Counted from the stretch's first letter, positions 47,661 to 59,252 are shown. The stretch is 64,000 nt of DNA from Flavobacteriaceae bacterium Ga0077528 (GCA_001464475.1 LNDX01000011.1:41445-105444); one strand, 5' to 3'. The notes: generated by a model from the letters alone, not told the origin. Numbers and translations are program-made.

Positions 47661-48863
47661 ATGAACAACTTCAACCCAGCCGATAAAATACAAGATTTAC
47701 AATACTTTGGAGAATTTGGTGGTGTAAACCCATCCATTTCTGATAGTTCTACTTATACGTTTCTTTCTGCTAAAACCATGTTTGATACTTTTGAAGGAAA
47801 TGCTGAAGGATGCTATTTATACTCGCGTCATTCTTCTCCAAGTAATTTATATTTAGACAAAGCTATTGCAGCTATGGAAGGTACAGAAGCGGCTAATGTC
47901 TCTGCCTCTGGAATGGGAGCAATTACTCCTACTCTTTTGCAAATGTGTAGTCAAGGTGATCATATTGTTTCAAGTCGAACTATCTATGGTGGAACGTATG
48001 CTTTCCTGAAAAACTTCACACCAAAATTTGGCATTAAAACATCCTTTGTTGACATTACCAAACTTGATGTTGTAGAAGCTGCTATTACTCCAAATACCAA
48101 AGTAATTTATTGCGAAACCGTAAGTAATCCGTTGCTTGAGGTTGCCGATATTACAGGTTTGGCTAAGTTGGCTATCAAACACAATTTGAAATTAGTTGTA
48201 GACAATACCTTTTCGCCTTTGTCGGTAGCTCCTGCCAAAATGGGTGCCGATATTGTCATTCATTCCTTAACCAAATACATTAATGGAAGTAGCGATACTG
48301 TTGGCGGTGTAGTTTGTGGCTCAAGAGAATTCATCAACAGTTTAAAAGACGTAAACTCTGGAGCAAGTATGCTTCTTGGACCAACAATGGACAGCTTGAG
48401 AAGTGCCTCTGTAATGAAAAATTTACGTACACTGCATATCAGAATGAAGCAACACAGTTACAATGCAATGTATTTGGCAACCAAATTTGAAAACGATGGT
48501 TTGAAAGTAGTTTATCCTGGTTTAGCAAGTCATCCAAGTCATCAATTGTATGCTAGTATGATTAATCCAGAATATGGTTTTGGAGGTATGATGACCGTTG
48601 ACGTTGGTACAATTGACAAAGCCAACGAATTAATGGAGTTAATGCAAGATACAAATCTAGGTTATCTTGCTGTAAGTTTAGGATTCTACAAAACCTTATT
48701 CTCAGCACCAGGAACATCAACATCATCAGAAATTCCTTTGGAAGAACAAAAAGAAATGGGATTAACCGATGGACTAATTCGTTTTTCAATTGGTTTAGAT
48801 AACGATATTGAACGCACCTACCAAATGATGAAAGAATGTATGAGCGAGTTGAAAATTATATAA
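47661..48863 (+). CDS. Cys/Met metabolism PLP-dependent enzyme (methionine gamma-lyase-like)
   Basis: A 400-residue member of the gamma-family of PLP enzymes. Motifs are YSRHSSPSNLYLDKAIAAMEG, the PLP-phosphate segment SGMGAIT, VVDNTFSPL, the Schiff-base lysine in VIHSLTKYINGSSDTVGG, and LIRFSIGLDN. The family covers methionine gamma-lyase, cystathionine lyases and sulfhydrylases. The divergent Lrp gene favours amino-acid catabolism, but the exact reaction is not settled by sequence alone. Confidence 0.85.
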   Translation: MNNFNPADKIQDLQYFGEFGGVNPSISDSSTYTFLSAKTMFDTFEGNAEGCYLYSRHSSPSNLYLDKAIAAMEGTEAANVSASGMGAITPTLLQMCSQGDHIVSSRTIYGGTYAFLKNFTPKFGIKTSFVDITKLDVVEAAITPNTKVIYCETVSNPLLEVADITGLAKLAIKHNLKLVVDNTFSPLSVAPAKMGADIVIHSLTKYINGSSDTVGGVVCGSREFINSLKDVNSGASMLLGPTMDSLRSASVMKNLRTLHIRMKQHSYNAMYLATKFENDGLKVVYPGLASHPSHQLYASMINPEYGFGGMMTVDVGTIDKANELMELMQDTNLGYLAVSLGFYKTLFSAPGTSTSSEIPLEEQKEMGLTDGLIRFSIGLDNDIERTYQMMKECMSELKII

Positions 48864-48901
48864 TTTGCATAGGAAAAAAATTAAAATTACGTTAATTTAT
48901 T

Positions 48902-48935
48902 AACCACTTTCGAAAATTCGTTAGTGGTTTTTTTA
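48902..48935 (+). terminator. Rho-independent terminator
   Basis: A stem AACCACT / AGTGGTT with an inner pairing TCG...CGA-like loop, followed by a T run, 39 bases after the PLP-enzyme stop. Confidence 0.75.
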
Positions 48936-48951
48936 TATTTGAAATAAAAAC

Positions 48952-50304
48952 ATGAAGCAATTTCTTATTTTATTTTTAATATATAGTCAATTTTCTTTTT
49001 CTCAAACTGATGCTAAATTGTATGAAATTATAGAATCAATTTCAAGTAATCGCATAGAAAAAGACATTAAAACCCTAGCAAATTTTGGAACACGAAATAC
49101 TTTTAGTGACACTATTTCTGATAAAAGAGGAATTGGTGCCGCAAGAAGATGGATTAAATCAGAGTTTGATAAAATATCTAAAGAGTGTAACAATTGTTTA
49201 GAGGTTAGCTATCAAAAAGATTTTGTAACAACTAACGATGGTGAACGCGTTCCCAAAGATACGTGGATTGTAAATGTGGTTGCCATTCAAAAAGGAACAA
49301 AATATCCAAATAGATATGTAATAATGTCTGGAGATATAGATAGCAGAAATTCTGACACTATGGATTATACCGGTGATGCACCTGGCGCAAATGATAATGC
49401 AAGTGGAATGGCGGGTACAATAGAAGCTGCTAGAGTTTTAAGTAAATATAAATTTGAAAACAGTATCATATATTTAGGTTTATCTGGTGAAGAACAAGGT
49501 TTATTTGGAGGAAAAGGTTTTGCGGAATTTGCTAAAAAAAATAATTTTGAAATAATAGGTGTTTTTAATAATGATATGATCGGAAATATTGAAGGTGTAG
49601 ATGGTGTAATTGATAATAGAACCTTTAGAATTTTCTCTGAACCAACAAATCTAACAGATACTGAAAAAGAACAAAAAAACAGACGTTTTTATGGTGGTGA
49701 AGTGGATGGTGTTTCACGTCAGTTAGCACGTTATATTCATAAAACTGTTTCTACTTACATGCCCGAAATGAACCCAATGATGGTATACCGTCTAGATCGA
49801 TTTGGTCGTGGTGGACATCATAGACCATTCAACGACTTAGGTTATGCGGCTATTAGAATTATGGAAGCACACGAAAATTACAATCGTCAACACCAAAATT
49901 TAAGAACAGAAAACGGAATAAAATATGGTGATGTTATTGAAGGTGTGAATTTTGATTATGCAAATAAACTAACTGCTGTTAATGCAATTTGTTTAGCTGC
50001 TCTAGCACAAGCACCAGAAAGTCCAAAAAACGTTTTGATTGGAGGTGTTGTTGAACCAAATACAAAATTAAAATGGGAAAAATCTAATGATAATGATATT
50101 ATTGGTTATAAAATTTACTGGCGATTAACTACTTCACCGCAATGGGAAAATAGCCGATTTGTGGGAAATGTTGATTTTTATGAACTCAAAGGAATTGTAA
50201 TCGATAATTATTTTTTCGGAGTTGCAGCGGTTTATAAAAACGGACATGAAAGTCTGATAACATTTCCTAAAGATATTATAAGATCTACCTTTAAAAGAAA
50301 TTAA
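48952..50304 (+). CDS. Exported M28-family metallopeptidase with a fibronectin-like C-terminus
   Basis: A 450-residue protein with signal peptide MKQFLILFLIYSQFSFS. The M28 di-zinc core (about 95-350) shows GDAPGANDNASGMAGTIEAA (Asp ligand), the catalytic Glu pair in GLSGEEQGLFGG, VFNNDMIGN and a late His in HENYNRQH. The last 90 residues (PESPKNVLIGGVVEPNTKLKW...YKIYWR) look like a fibronectin type III module. It is an aminopeptidase-like enzyme for extracellular or periplasmic peptides. Confidence 0.92.
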   Translation: MKQFLILFLIYSQFSFSQTDAKLYEIIESISSNRIEKDIKTLANFGTRNTFSDTISDKRGIGAARRWIKSEFDKISKECNNCLEVSYQKDFVTTNDGERVPKDTWIVNVVAIQKGTKYPNRYVIMSGDIDSRNSDTMDYTGDAPGANDNASGMAGTIEAARVLSKYKFENSIIYLGLSGEEQGLFGGKGFAEFAKKNNFEIIGVFNNDMIGNIEGVDGVIDNRTFRIFSEPTNLTDTEKEQKNRRFYGGEVDGVSRQLARYIHKTVSTYMPEMNPMMVYRLDRFGRGGHHRPFNDLGYAAIRIMEAHENYNRQHQNLRTENGIKYGDVIEGVNFDYANKLTAVNAICLAALAQAPESPKNVLIGGVVEPNTKLKWEKSNDNDIIGYKIYWRLTTSPQWENSRFVGNVDFYELKGIVIDNYFFGVAAVYKNGHESLITFPKDIIRSTFKRN

Positions 50305-50305
50305 A

Positions 50306-50336
50306 AAAATCCCGTCAAGTTTATTGACGGGATTTT
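50306..50336. terminator. Bidirectional rho-independent terminator
   Basis: A 13-bp perfect stem AAAATCCCGTCAA / TTGACGGGATTTT with a 5-nt loop, between the convergent peptidase and permease genes. Confidence 0.92.
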
Positions 50337-50338
50337 GT

Positions 50339-52264
50339 TTATACGTTTGCTTTATTCAACTTACTATTTTTATAGCTAAATCCAAAGTAAATGGCTAATC
50401 CAATTAGCAACCAACAACTGAAATAAATCCAATTCCAAACACTTAATTCTGCCATCATATAAAGACAACAAACCAAACCTAATAGCGGAATTAAAGATAA
50501 GTTTTTACGCCATGACCATGAAGCAAAGTATACTAACGACAATAGGAAAATCCACATCGGTATTTTGTGTTTGAACAATTGAAAACCACTTTCATATTTT
50601 AAATTGTTATCAATTGGTAACGAATTAACCACATTCTCATATGCTTTATCATCCTCAGAAATCTTACTCAAAACTTCTTCTAAATCGGCTGAAGCGTCTT
50701 TAACCAAAAGATTTTGTTGCAAGTAAGTCATAACCTCTTTTACTTGAGTTTCTTCAAGTGAAGTCACAATAGTCGTCGGATTATTGATTTGTTTTTCATT
50801 GGTAATAAAATCCATCGTTGCCTTTTTGTTAACCGTAAATGCAATAATAGCTCCAACAAGAAGTAGCAACGGAAATATATATTTTGAATTCACATAAGGC
50901 GTTTTAAACTTTCCTCTTGGAATATCAGGTTTGTTTTGCAAAACAAGAACTCCAGCACAAACTAAAACAAAGGCAAATAAGGTTCCAATACTACATAAAT
51001 CGGTTACCATAGTAAGATTTAAAAACAAGGCCGGAATTGCCACAACAAATCCAGTTACAATCGTTGCGTAAGAAGGCGTTTTGTATTTTGGATGTACTTT
51101 AGAGAATCGTTTTGGTAACAATCCGTCACGACTCATACTCATCCAAATTCTAGGTTGTCCCATCTGGAATACTAATAAAACACTTGCCATTGCCACTACG
51201 GCACTCACGGCAATAATTCCAGACATCCATTTTAAATCCAATTTATCAAATACAAATGCTAATGGATCACCAACATTCAAATCGGCGTAATTCACCATTC
51301 CTGTCAAAACTAATGCTATAATAACGTATAAAATGGTACAAATAATAATTGCCCACATCATTCCTTTCGGCAAATCTCTCTGCGGATCTTTACATTCTTC
51401 TGCTGTCGTTGAAATAGCATCAAAACCAATGTAAGCAAAGAAAACTGCCGAAACTCCTTTCAAGATTCCTCCTACTCCATTAGGTGCAAACGGAGTCCAA
51501 TTAGCAGTATCTACATAAAAAACACCAACTGCTATAACTAATAATATGATACAAAGTTTTACAACAACCATCAAGTTACTGGCATTTCTAGACTCTTTCA
51601 TTCCTCTGTAAACCAGATAGGTAATGATAACAATAATCAATAATGCAGGTAAATCGGCAACTAAATGAAAAGAACCAATCGTTGGCGATGTAGTGTAGGC
51701 TGTATAAGCTAATTGCAGACTTTCAGATAAATTTTCAAATGATTTTCCGCCATTCATTAATGCTGTAGCTTCTTCAAAACCTTTGGAAGCCGTAAGATAA
51801 TCCATTTGAATCCATTGGGGTAAATGCAATCCGCCACTCTCGAGAAGTCCTGTAAAATAATCACTCCAGGAAATCGCAACGGTAATATTTCCGATGGCAT
51901 ATTCCATAATCAAGGCCCAACCGATAATCCAAGCAATAATTTCACCAAAAGCTACATACGAATACGTGTAGGCACTACCAGAAACTGGTACCATTGAAGC
52001 AAATTCAGCATAAGCAAAAGCGGCAAAACTACAAGCAACAGCGGTAAAGATGAATAAAAAGATAACTGCTGGTCCACCATCTGAACTAGCTTTACCGATG
52101 GTACTAAAAATACCAGCGCCAATTATAGCTGCAATTCCAAAAGCAGTTAAATCTCTCGCAGTTAAATGTTTGCCCAAACTATTATGTCCATCAGCTTCAT
52201 TTCTTGCTACTTGATCATTAATATCTTGTACTGTCTTTTTTCTAAATAATGTGGAAAAATTCAT
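50339..52264 (-). CDS. APC-family amino acid permease (cationic amino acid transporter type)
   Basis: A 641-residue protein from the ATG at 52264 (MNFSTLFRKKTVQDI); the upstream in-frame start at 52312 is unlikely. The first helices read LTAFGIAAIIGAGIFSTIG, the APC substrate-site motif, followed by SGSAYTYSYVAFGEIIAWIIGW. With about 14 helices and PRIWMSMSRDGLLPKRFSKVHP it matches the CAT-like branch. An insertion of about 95 residues between the last helix pairs (VNKKATMDF...GFQLFKHKIP) is polar and probably extracytoplasmic. Substrate unproven. Confidence 0.88.
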   Translation of the reverse strand: MNFSTLFRKKTVQDINDQVARNEADGHNSLGKHLTARDLTAFGIAAIIGAGIFSTIGKASSDGGPAVIFLFIFTAVACSFAAFAYAEFASMVPVSGSAYTYSYVAFGEIIAWIIGWALIMEYAIGNITVAISWSDYFTGLLESGGLHLPQWIQMDYLTASKGFEEATALMNGGKSFENLSESLQLAYTAYTTSPTIGSFHLVADLPALLIIVIITYLVYRGMKESRNASNLMVVVKLCIILLVIAVGVFYVDTANWTPFAPNGVGGILKGVSAVFFAYIGFDAISTTAEECKDPQRDLPKGMMWAIIICTILYVIIALVLTGMVNYADLNVGDPLAFVFDKLDLKWMSGIIAVSAVVAMASVLLVFQMGQPRIWMSMSRDGLLPKRFSKVHPKYKTPSYATIVTGFVVAIPALFLNLTMVTDLCSIGTLFAFVLVCAGVLVLQNKPDIPRGKFKTPYVNSKYIFPLLLLVGAIIAFTVNKKATMDFITNEKQINNPTTIVTSLEETQVKEVMTYLQQNLLVKDASADLEEVLSKISEDDKAYENVVNSLPIDNNLKYESGFQLFKHKIPMWIFLLSLVYFASWSWRKNLSLIPLLGLVCCLYMMAELSVWNWIYFSCWLLIGLAIYFGFSYKNSKLNKANV

Positions 52265-52419
52265 ATTTAACGAATAGTTTATTGATGATTTATACAAAAA
52301 CAAATATAACATAATTTCACATTGATTTACAAAATTGAAAAATTACAAACTATAATTAAAATCTATTAAAAAATAAATTTAAAGGATAAATTATCTATAC
52401 TAACTTAATTTTTAATTTA

Positions 52420-52427
52420 TAAATTTG
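52420..52427 (+). promoter_or_regulatory. -7 box of the katG promoter
   Basis: TAAATTTG matches TAnnTTTG, 72 bases before the katG ATG. The upstream 150 bases are very AT-rich. No clear OxyR-type repeat was recognised by eye. Confidence 0.45.
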
Positions 52428-52486
52428 TTAGAATTAAAATTGAAATTATAAACAATCAACAATAAAAAAGTTTTAAAACTAAATAA

Positions 52487-54685
<2,199 letters not shown>

Positions 54686-54713
54686 GAACTTCCAAGTTAG
54701 TATTGTTTTTCTG

Positions 54714-54745
54714 AAAAACCACCTTTTTAAGGTGGTTTTTATTTT
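54714..54745 (+). terminator. Rho-independent terminator after katG
   Basis: A 12-bp perfect stem AAAAACCACCTT / AAGGTGGTTTTT with a 3-nt loop and T-rich tail. Confidence 0.93.
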
Positions 54746-54932
54746 TTATGCAATTATTAGCACTTAAAAAAACATATAGTGAAATTTTTATATTAATTTT
54801 TTGTAAGAAATTTATTGATAATTTTTATCTATTAATACATTGTAAAATGTAATAAATATCATGTTTTATATAACCTTTGTGGTTGTAAATTTGTAATCAG
54901 AAAAACATTAATAACATTAAATAAAAACAATC

Positions 54933-55568
54933 ATGGCATTAGTTGGAAAACAATTCCCAAACATTACCGTAGACGCCATCTCTTTTATGGGAGATAACTT
55001 AAAAATCAACGTTTTAGAAGAAGCTAAAAACAACAAGAAAAAAGTAATTTTATTCTGGTATCCAAAAGATTTTACATTCGTTTGCCCTACAGAATTACAC
55101 GCTTTTCAAGCAGCTCTTGAAGAATTTGAAAAAAGAAACACAACTGTTATTGGTGCTTCTTGCGATACTAACGAAGTACACTTTGCTTGGTTAAATACAG
55201 CTAAAGACAATGGTGGAATTGAAGGTGTAACCTACCCTATTTTGGCAGATACAACTCGTAACCTTTCAGCTGCTTTAGATATTCTTGATGCAGAATGGGT
55301 TTATAATGAAGAAATCAACGACGAAATCTTAGAAGGTTCTAATGTAACTTTCAGAGCAACTTACTTAATTGACGAAGACGGAAAAATCTTCCACGAAAGT
55401 GTAAACGACATGCCATTAGGTAGAAACGTAAACGAGTACTTGAGATTAATCGATGCTTACACTCACGTTCAAACTAAAGGTGAAGTTTGTCCTGCAAACT
55501 GGGAAGAAGGAAAAGACGCAATGAGCGCTGATAGAAATTCTACTGCGGCTTATTTAGCAACTCACTAA
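54933..55568 (+). CDS. Typical 2-Cys peroxiredoxin
   Basis: A 211-residue AhpC/Prx1-type enzyme. The peroxidatic Cys51 is in FVCPTELHAF, and the resolving Cys186 in GEVCPANWEEGKDAM. It reduces peroxides with electrons from a thioredoxin-type protein, and a thioredoxin gene lies 87 bases downstream. No AhpF gene is present here. The upstream 250 bases contain the katG terminator and a TAACCTTTG near-match to a -7 box (about 54872-54880). Confidence 0.96.
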   Translation: MALVGKQFPNITVDAISFMGDNLKINVLEEAKNNKKKVILFWYPKDFTFVCPTELHAFQAALEEFEKRNTTVIGASCDTNEVHFAWLNTAKDNGGIEGVTYPILADTTRNLSAALDILDAEWVYNEEINDEILEGSNVTFRATYLIDEDGKIFHESVNDMPLGRNVNEYLRLIDAYTHVQTKGEVCPANWEEGKDAMSADRNSTAAYLATH

Positions 55569-55594
55569 ATTAATAAATTCCAATATTTTAAATT

Positions 55595-55626
55595 CCAAAT
55601 TCCAATCATAAAAAATTGGAATTTGG
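55595..55626 (+). repeat. Inverted repeat between peroxiredoxin and thioredoxin genes
   Basis: CCAAATTCCAAT and its complement ATTGGAATTTGG (12-bp perfect stem, 8-nt loop) lie in a stretch made mostly of AATTCCAA words. It is followed by TTTTGAGA rather than a real T run, so at best it is a weak terminator. Confidence 0.7.
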
Positions 55627-55655
55627 ATTTTGAGATTTGAAAATTCAAAAAAATT

Positions 55656-55964
55656 ATGTTTACAGAAATAGAACAAGATAATTTAGCTGAAGTAGTTGCT
55701 TCAAACGATGTGGTGGTTGTGCAATATGCTGCTAGTTGGTGCGGTAATTGTCGTATCATGAAACCAAAATTCAAAATGTTGGCTTCTCAAAACGAAAGCG
55801 TTCCATTCCTAATTGTAGATGCGGAAAAATTTCCAGAGTCAAGAAAAATGGCTAAAGTGGATAATCTTCCAACTTTTGCAACCTTTAAAAATGGCGTTTT
55901 AGTAAACCAAAGCCAAACAACTAAACTAGAAGTATTGACCGAATTGGTTAATGAAGTAGTTTAA
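55656..55964 (+). CDS. Thioredoxin-family protein
   Basis: A 102-residue thioredoxin fold with the active site WCGNC in VQYAASWCGNCRIMKPKF and the cis-Pro in NLPTFATFKNG. The CGNC dipeptide differs from the CGPC of housekeeping thioredoxin. It lies between the peroxiredoxin and a small conserved protein and is a natural reductant candidate for the peroxiredoxin. Cytosolic, no signal peptide. Confidence 0.93.
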   Translation: MFTEIEQDNLAEVVASNDVVVVQYAASWCGNCRIMKPKFKMLASQNESVPFLIVDAEKFPESRKMAKVDNLPTFATFKNGVLVNQSQTTKLEVLTELVNEVV

Positions 55965-56034
55965 GTTTATTGTTAATAGTTAATAGTTGATGGTTTAACA
56001 ATGAACAACAAACCATAAACCACAAATAAAAAAA

Positions 56035-56292
56035 ATGAAATTACCTGTAATAAAACACTTAACGCAATTTATTGAAGTCAACGATCAAGACTATTTGATT
56101 GAAACCATTGAAGTGTTAGAAAACCTTTGCGAAGTGCCAAGTTTGAAGGACGAGGAATTGGAAGTCATCGGCGAGTTAATTTCGAATATGTATGGCGCCA
56201 TCGAAGTTCATAAAATGATCAAAGACGGCAAAGACAAGAAAGAAGCACTCAACGACTTCATGAAACGTGTACTCGGCTCTATCGATAAATAA
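56035..56292 (+). CDS. Small conserved protein (DUF6952-like)
   Basis: An 85-residue helical acidic protein (KLPVIKHLTQFIEVNDQDYLIETIEVLENL...GAIEVHKMIKDGKDKKEALNDFMKRVLG). I associate this pattern with a small Bacteroidetes family found next to thioredoxin genes, named DUF6952 as far as I recall. It follows the thioredoxin gene by 70 bases and is ended by a terminator. Function unknown, possibly a partner of the peroxiredoxin/thioredoxin pair. Confidence 0.75.
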   Translation: MKLPVIKHLTQFIEVNDQDYLIETIEVLENLCEVPSLKDEELEVIGELISNMYGAIEVHKMIKDGKDKKEALNDFMKRVLGSIDK

Positions 56293-56297
56293 AAAAC

Positions 56298-56328
56298 AAA
56301 CTCTCAAGAAATTGGGAGTTTTTTTTTG
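56298..56328 (+). terminator. Rho-independent terminator
   Basis: A 10-bp stem AAACTCTCAA / TTGGGAGTTT (one G:U pair), a 4-nt loop and a T8 tail. It marks the end of the core genome before the accessory DNA. Confidence 0.9.
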
Positions 56329-56435
56329 TTGGTGATTTGTTGGAATTTGATATATTTGATTGAAATAAGCTAAAAGTAGCGCTAATCATACCAAATTTGG
56401 GTGTATAGGCGCTATAACGTAGCGACTATATACAA

Positions 56436-56449
56436 GTTAACTGCAAGCG
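56436..56449 (+). repeat. Left inverted repeat of the restriction-modification island
   Basis: GTTAACTGCAAGCG here matches, in inverted orientation and with 12 of 14 identities, the sequence at 59323-59336. The surrounding DNA (56385-56460) is less AT-rich than its neighbours, with GCGCTA words (GCGCTAATC, GGCGCTATAACG) similar to TGCGCTATTG on the right side. Confidence 0.6.
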
Positions 56450-56503
56450 TTTCTCACGAGACAAAAAAATAATATTGCAAACTAGAAAAATATCAAAAAC
56501 TAT

Positions 56504-56531
56504 ACTTATAGTCCGTTGCTACATAAACTAC
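56504..56531 (+). promoter_or_regulatory. C-box operator of the restriction-modification controller
   Basis: ACTTATAGTCCGT at 56504-56516 is nearly identical, as I recall them, to the C-boxes bound by controller proteins (GACTTATAGTCCGTG). It is followed at the expected spacing by a weaker half, CTACATAAACTAC (56519-56531). A CAAATTTG -7-like box (56539-56546) then sits 6 bases before the GTG start, which suggests a leaderless transcript, as is common for C genes. Confidence 0.75.
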
Positions 56532-56551
56532 AAATACGCAAATTTGTAATC

Positions 56552-56770
56552 GTGGACATAAGAGTAAAAATAGGTATTCGACTTAAAGAACTTAGAAATG
56601 AAAAGAGTTTAAGTCAAGAAAAGTTCTCATTCATTTGTGAACTTGATAGAACCTATATCGCAAGTATTGAGCAAGGAAAAAGAAATGTTTCAGCAGCTAA
56701 TATTGAAAAAATTGCTAAAGCACTTGATATGTCTGTTTATGAATTTTTTAAATCAGATTTATTTAAGTAA
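56552..56770 (+). CDS. Controller (C) protein of a Type II restriction-modification system
   Basis: A 72-residue XRE-fold protein from a GTG at 56552 (DIRVKIGIRLKELRNEK). An in-frame start at 56516 would begin inside the C-box and is rejected. The HTH is LSQEKFSFICELDRTYIASIEQGKRNVSAANIEKIAKAL, the typical C-protein pattern. C proteins first activate then repress their own and the nuclease genes, which delays the nuclease until the host DNA is methylated. The nuclease ATG follows two bases after the stop. Confidence 0.9.
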   Translation: MDIRVKIGIRLKELRNEKSLSQEKFSFICELDRTYIASIEQGKRNVSAANIEKIAKALDMSVYEFFKSDLFK

Positions 56771-56772
56771 AA

Positions 56773-57510
56773 ATGGACATTCAAGAATACGAAAAACTTA
56801 TTACAGATCAATTAGATGAACTTGTTGGTAATATTATAAGTCAAAATCCAAAACTAAACATTGCGGTTAAGAAAGGTGAACGAGTTGGAGATGGAATTAG
56901 TAAATTCCTTGAAAATAAGTTTGTAGAATTTTCTAATGACCATGAATTTTTTTGTGACTCTATAGCTTCTCCAGAAGGTAAAACTAAAAATCCATTTGAT
57001 GTACAAACAGTTTTTAAAATCAAAGATCACGAAGAACTAATTTGGATAGATTTTAAAGCAGTTAATGTAGATAATGAAGACACTAATCCTGATAGCGGAA
57101 CTCCAGATAAAATAATAACCTTAATACAAAATGGTCATTTTTATTTAGCCTACATAATTGTATACTACAAAGGTTCAGATAACGGATTGGAGTTTGTTGA
57201 AAATGACAATAAGTTTGTAAAATCTTACTTTCTTAAAAATGTAAGTTCAACTATGCGAATTACTCCTGCAAATCAAATGCAAGTAAATGGTTTTTCAGAA
57301 ACTGTTTATAGAACTAGAGAAGAGTTTTTAGATTTTCTATTACAGAAAAAAATAGAATCTAATGAAAGAAAACTTAAAAAAGCAACTCAAGAATTAGAAA
57401 ATTTTAAAACTGGAATTCTTAAAGTTAAAACAGCAAAACAAACTGAAATAACTATTGATTTGTTAAAAAAATTAAATACCGAACAAGAAGAAAAGATCAA
57501 AAAACTTTAA
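56773..57510 (+). CDS. Type II restriction endonuclease (PD-(D/E)xK candidate)
   Basis: A 245-residue protein. The likely catalytic site is Asp76 (NPFDVQTVFKI) with Asp93 and Lys95 (WIDFKAV), a PD-(D/E)xK arrangement; Glu47 (FLENKFVEF) could be the helix glutamate. The C-terminus (about 190-245) is a Lys-rich coiled coil. The family and cut site are not recognised. Placement directly behind a C-protein gene and convergent with a methyltransferase gene identifies it. It overlaps the methyltransferase end by 14 bases. Confidence 0.85.
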   Translation: MDIQEYEKLITDQLDELVGNIISQNPKLNIAVKKGERVGDGISKFLENKFVEFSNDHEFFCDSIASPEGKTKNPFDVQTVFKIKDHEELIWIDFKAVNVDNEDTNPDSGTPDKIITLIQNGHFYLAYIIVYYKGSDNGLEFVENDNKFVKSYFLKNVSSTMRITPANQMQVNGFSETVYRTREEFLDFLLQKKIESNERKLKKATQELENFKTGILKVKTAKQTEITIDLLKKLNTEQEEKIKKL

Positions 57511-59233
57511 TGCTTTTTTCAATATTTTCAATTTCAGCTTCGCTGAAATTATAATATTTATAAACAATTTCATTGATTTGATTTTTAAAAATTTCCTTTG
57601 AATGAAAATCTTTAAATAATTCTTTACATAAAGAAGAAATATTATTTTGTAAGTTAATATCGCTTGGAATATTTATCGTTCCTAAATCTCCTATCTTTAT
57701 CTGTGGTTGCTTTCCTTGTGAAAATCTTATTATATTCATTTGTTGAGAATAATAAGTAACGAAATCAGTATTTAAGAAACCGCATAAGAAATATAAAAAA
57801 TCAATAGTCTTTTGTGAATTATCTCTTAATGAAAAAACATATAAACTATTATTTGCAGCACTTTTTCCTAAATCAATCGTAGCTATTATTTCTTTGGCTG
57901 ACTGTCTAATAAATAATTTTGGGTTATTGTAAATAATAGTTTCACCTAATCCTAATCTCTTTTTGTTTTTTATTCCTTGTTTTTCGAGTTCGATTTTTAA
58001 TTCATCATTGATTGAATCTTGCAATGATTTATTGTAAAAAAAATATTTTTTATAATCTAAATTACCAAACTTTTCACAAAGCGATTTTGAGCCTTGATAA
58101 TAAGGATATAATAACTTTTCCTCTCTATTTTCTTTCTCAAAAAATGTAAACTTATCCTCCATATCTAAGAGCATAACACATGTTCTCAAATTTTTATTTG
58201 GAAATAATTGAAGTATCGTTTTGTCCTTCTTCTCTTTTACTTTATCTAATATCAGTTTTGAAATTGAGCAACCATTATAACGAAATTTATATTCATCATT
58301 TTTATTATACCAACTTACCTGTTCTACAAAATAATTGTTTTGGGTTTTATGGTCAATAATCTGAACTTTATTATTTACACATTTTGATTTTGATAATTTA
58401 ATTATTACCTGACCACTTGCAACATCAAAATCTTTAATATTTACTTGTAACTCTATAATAGTTGTATTATCTAACAAATATTTACGAGTAAATTCATATG
58501 CCGTTTCGAAAAATGAAACATCAATAATAAAACTCAATTTGCCATTATCTTTTAAAAAGTCCAGAGAATGTTCAATAAATAGCATCACTAAGTTTAATTT
58601 CCCATTTTTTACGGAACTTGGAAACTGATGATAATTATTAAGATAATTTACCCTTTGCTCTTCATTTTCTTTTTTATCTCTTCGTCCATATAATGTTACA
58701 TATGGTGGATTCCCTATCACATAATCAAATGAATTATAAAGTTCCGAAAAAGGTGTTTTCCTAATTTCATCAAATAAAGAAATTCCAGTAGATACTTTAT
58801 CAGTAAAATCCCAAGTTATTCCATTAAATGAACCTTTAAATTCTTCATTAAACAGGAAAGAATACAACTCTTCAATATTTCTCTTTGTTTTTTCAACCAT
58901 TTCTTCTTGAACATCTACAAAGAAAATATTGTTTGAAATAAATTTAGAAATGATTACTTTATCGGGGAATTGTAGATATAAATCTGTCAAAAGTTTTAAA
59001 ATAAAAATTCCTTGACCACAAGATGGTTCAAGAATTTTTTTTGATAAAATCTCCGAATCAACAATAATAATGTTTAATAAATTTTCTACTGTATCTAAAG
59101 AATTAGTTAAAAAAACACCTTTCTTTTTCCTATCCTTAGAAATTAAATTTTGCTCATAGTCACTTTGACCAAAAGCCATTCTATTTAAAAATGAGGATAT
59201 TTTACTAGTGCTTATAATTTCTTTAACTTCCAT
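57497..59233 (-). CDS. Type II N6-adenine DNA methyltransferase (Eco57I/TaqI-like)
   Basis: A 578-residue enzyme. SAM-binding motif I is EPSCGQG (69-75), and the catalytic motif IV NPPY is 175-178 (VIGNPPYVTLYGRR), so it methylates adenine N6. Order I then IV with a long C-terminal target-recognition region (about 300-560) is the gamma class typical of TaqI/Eco57I-like enzymes. It protects host DNA from the nuclease encoded convergently. A TACCTTTG box (59260-59253, minus) gives it a separate promoter with a leader of about 13 nt. Confidence 0.92.
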   Translation of the reverse strand: MEVKEIISTSKISSFLNRMAFGQSDYEQNLISKDRKKKGVFLTNSLDTVENLLNIIIVDSEILSKKILEPSCGQGIFILKLLTDLYLQFPDKVIISKFISNNIFFVDVQEEMVEKTKRNIEELYSFLFNEEFKGSFNGITWDFTDKVSTGISLFDEIRKTPFSELYNSFDYVIGNPPYVTLYGRRDKKENEEQRVNYLNNYHQFPSSVKNGKLNLVMLFIEHSLDFLKDNGKLSFIIDVSFFETAYEFTRKYLLDNTTIIELQVNIKDFDVASGQVIIKLSKSKCVNNKVQIIDHKTQNNYFVEQVSWYNKNDEYKFRYNGCSISKLILDKVKEKKDKTILQLFPNKNLRTCVMLLDMEDKFTFFEKENREEKLLYPYYQGSKSLCEKFGNLDYKKYFFYNKSLQDSINDELKIELEKQGIKNKKRLGLGETIIYNNPKLFIRQSAKEIIATIDLGKSAANNSLYVFSLRDNSQKTIDFLYFLCGFLNTDFVTYYSQQMNIIRFSQGKQPQIKIGDLGTINIPSDINLQNNISSLCKELFKDFHSKEIFKNQINEIVYKYYNFSEAEIENIEKSIKVF

Positions 59234-59252
59234 CGATATCTGTATTTAAAAA

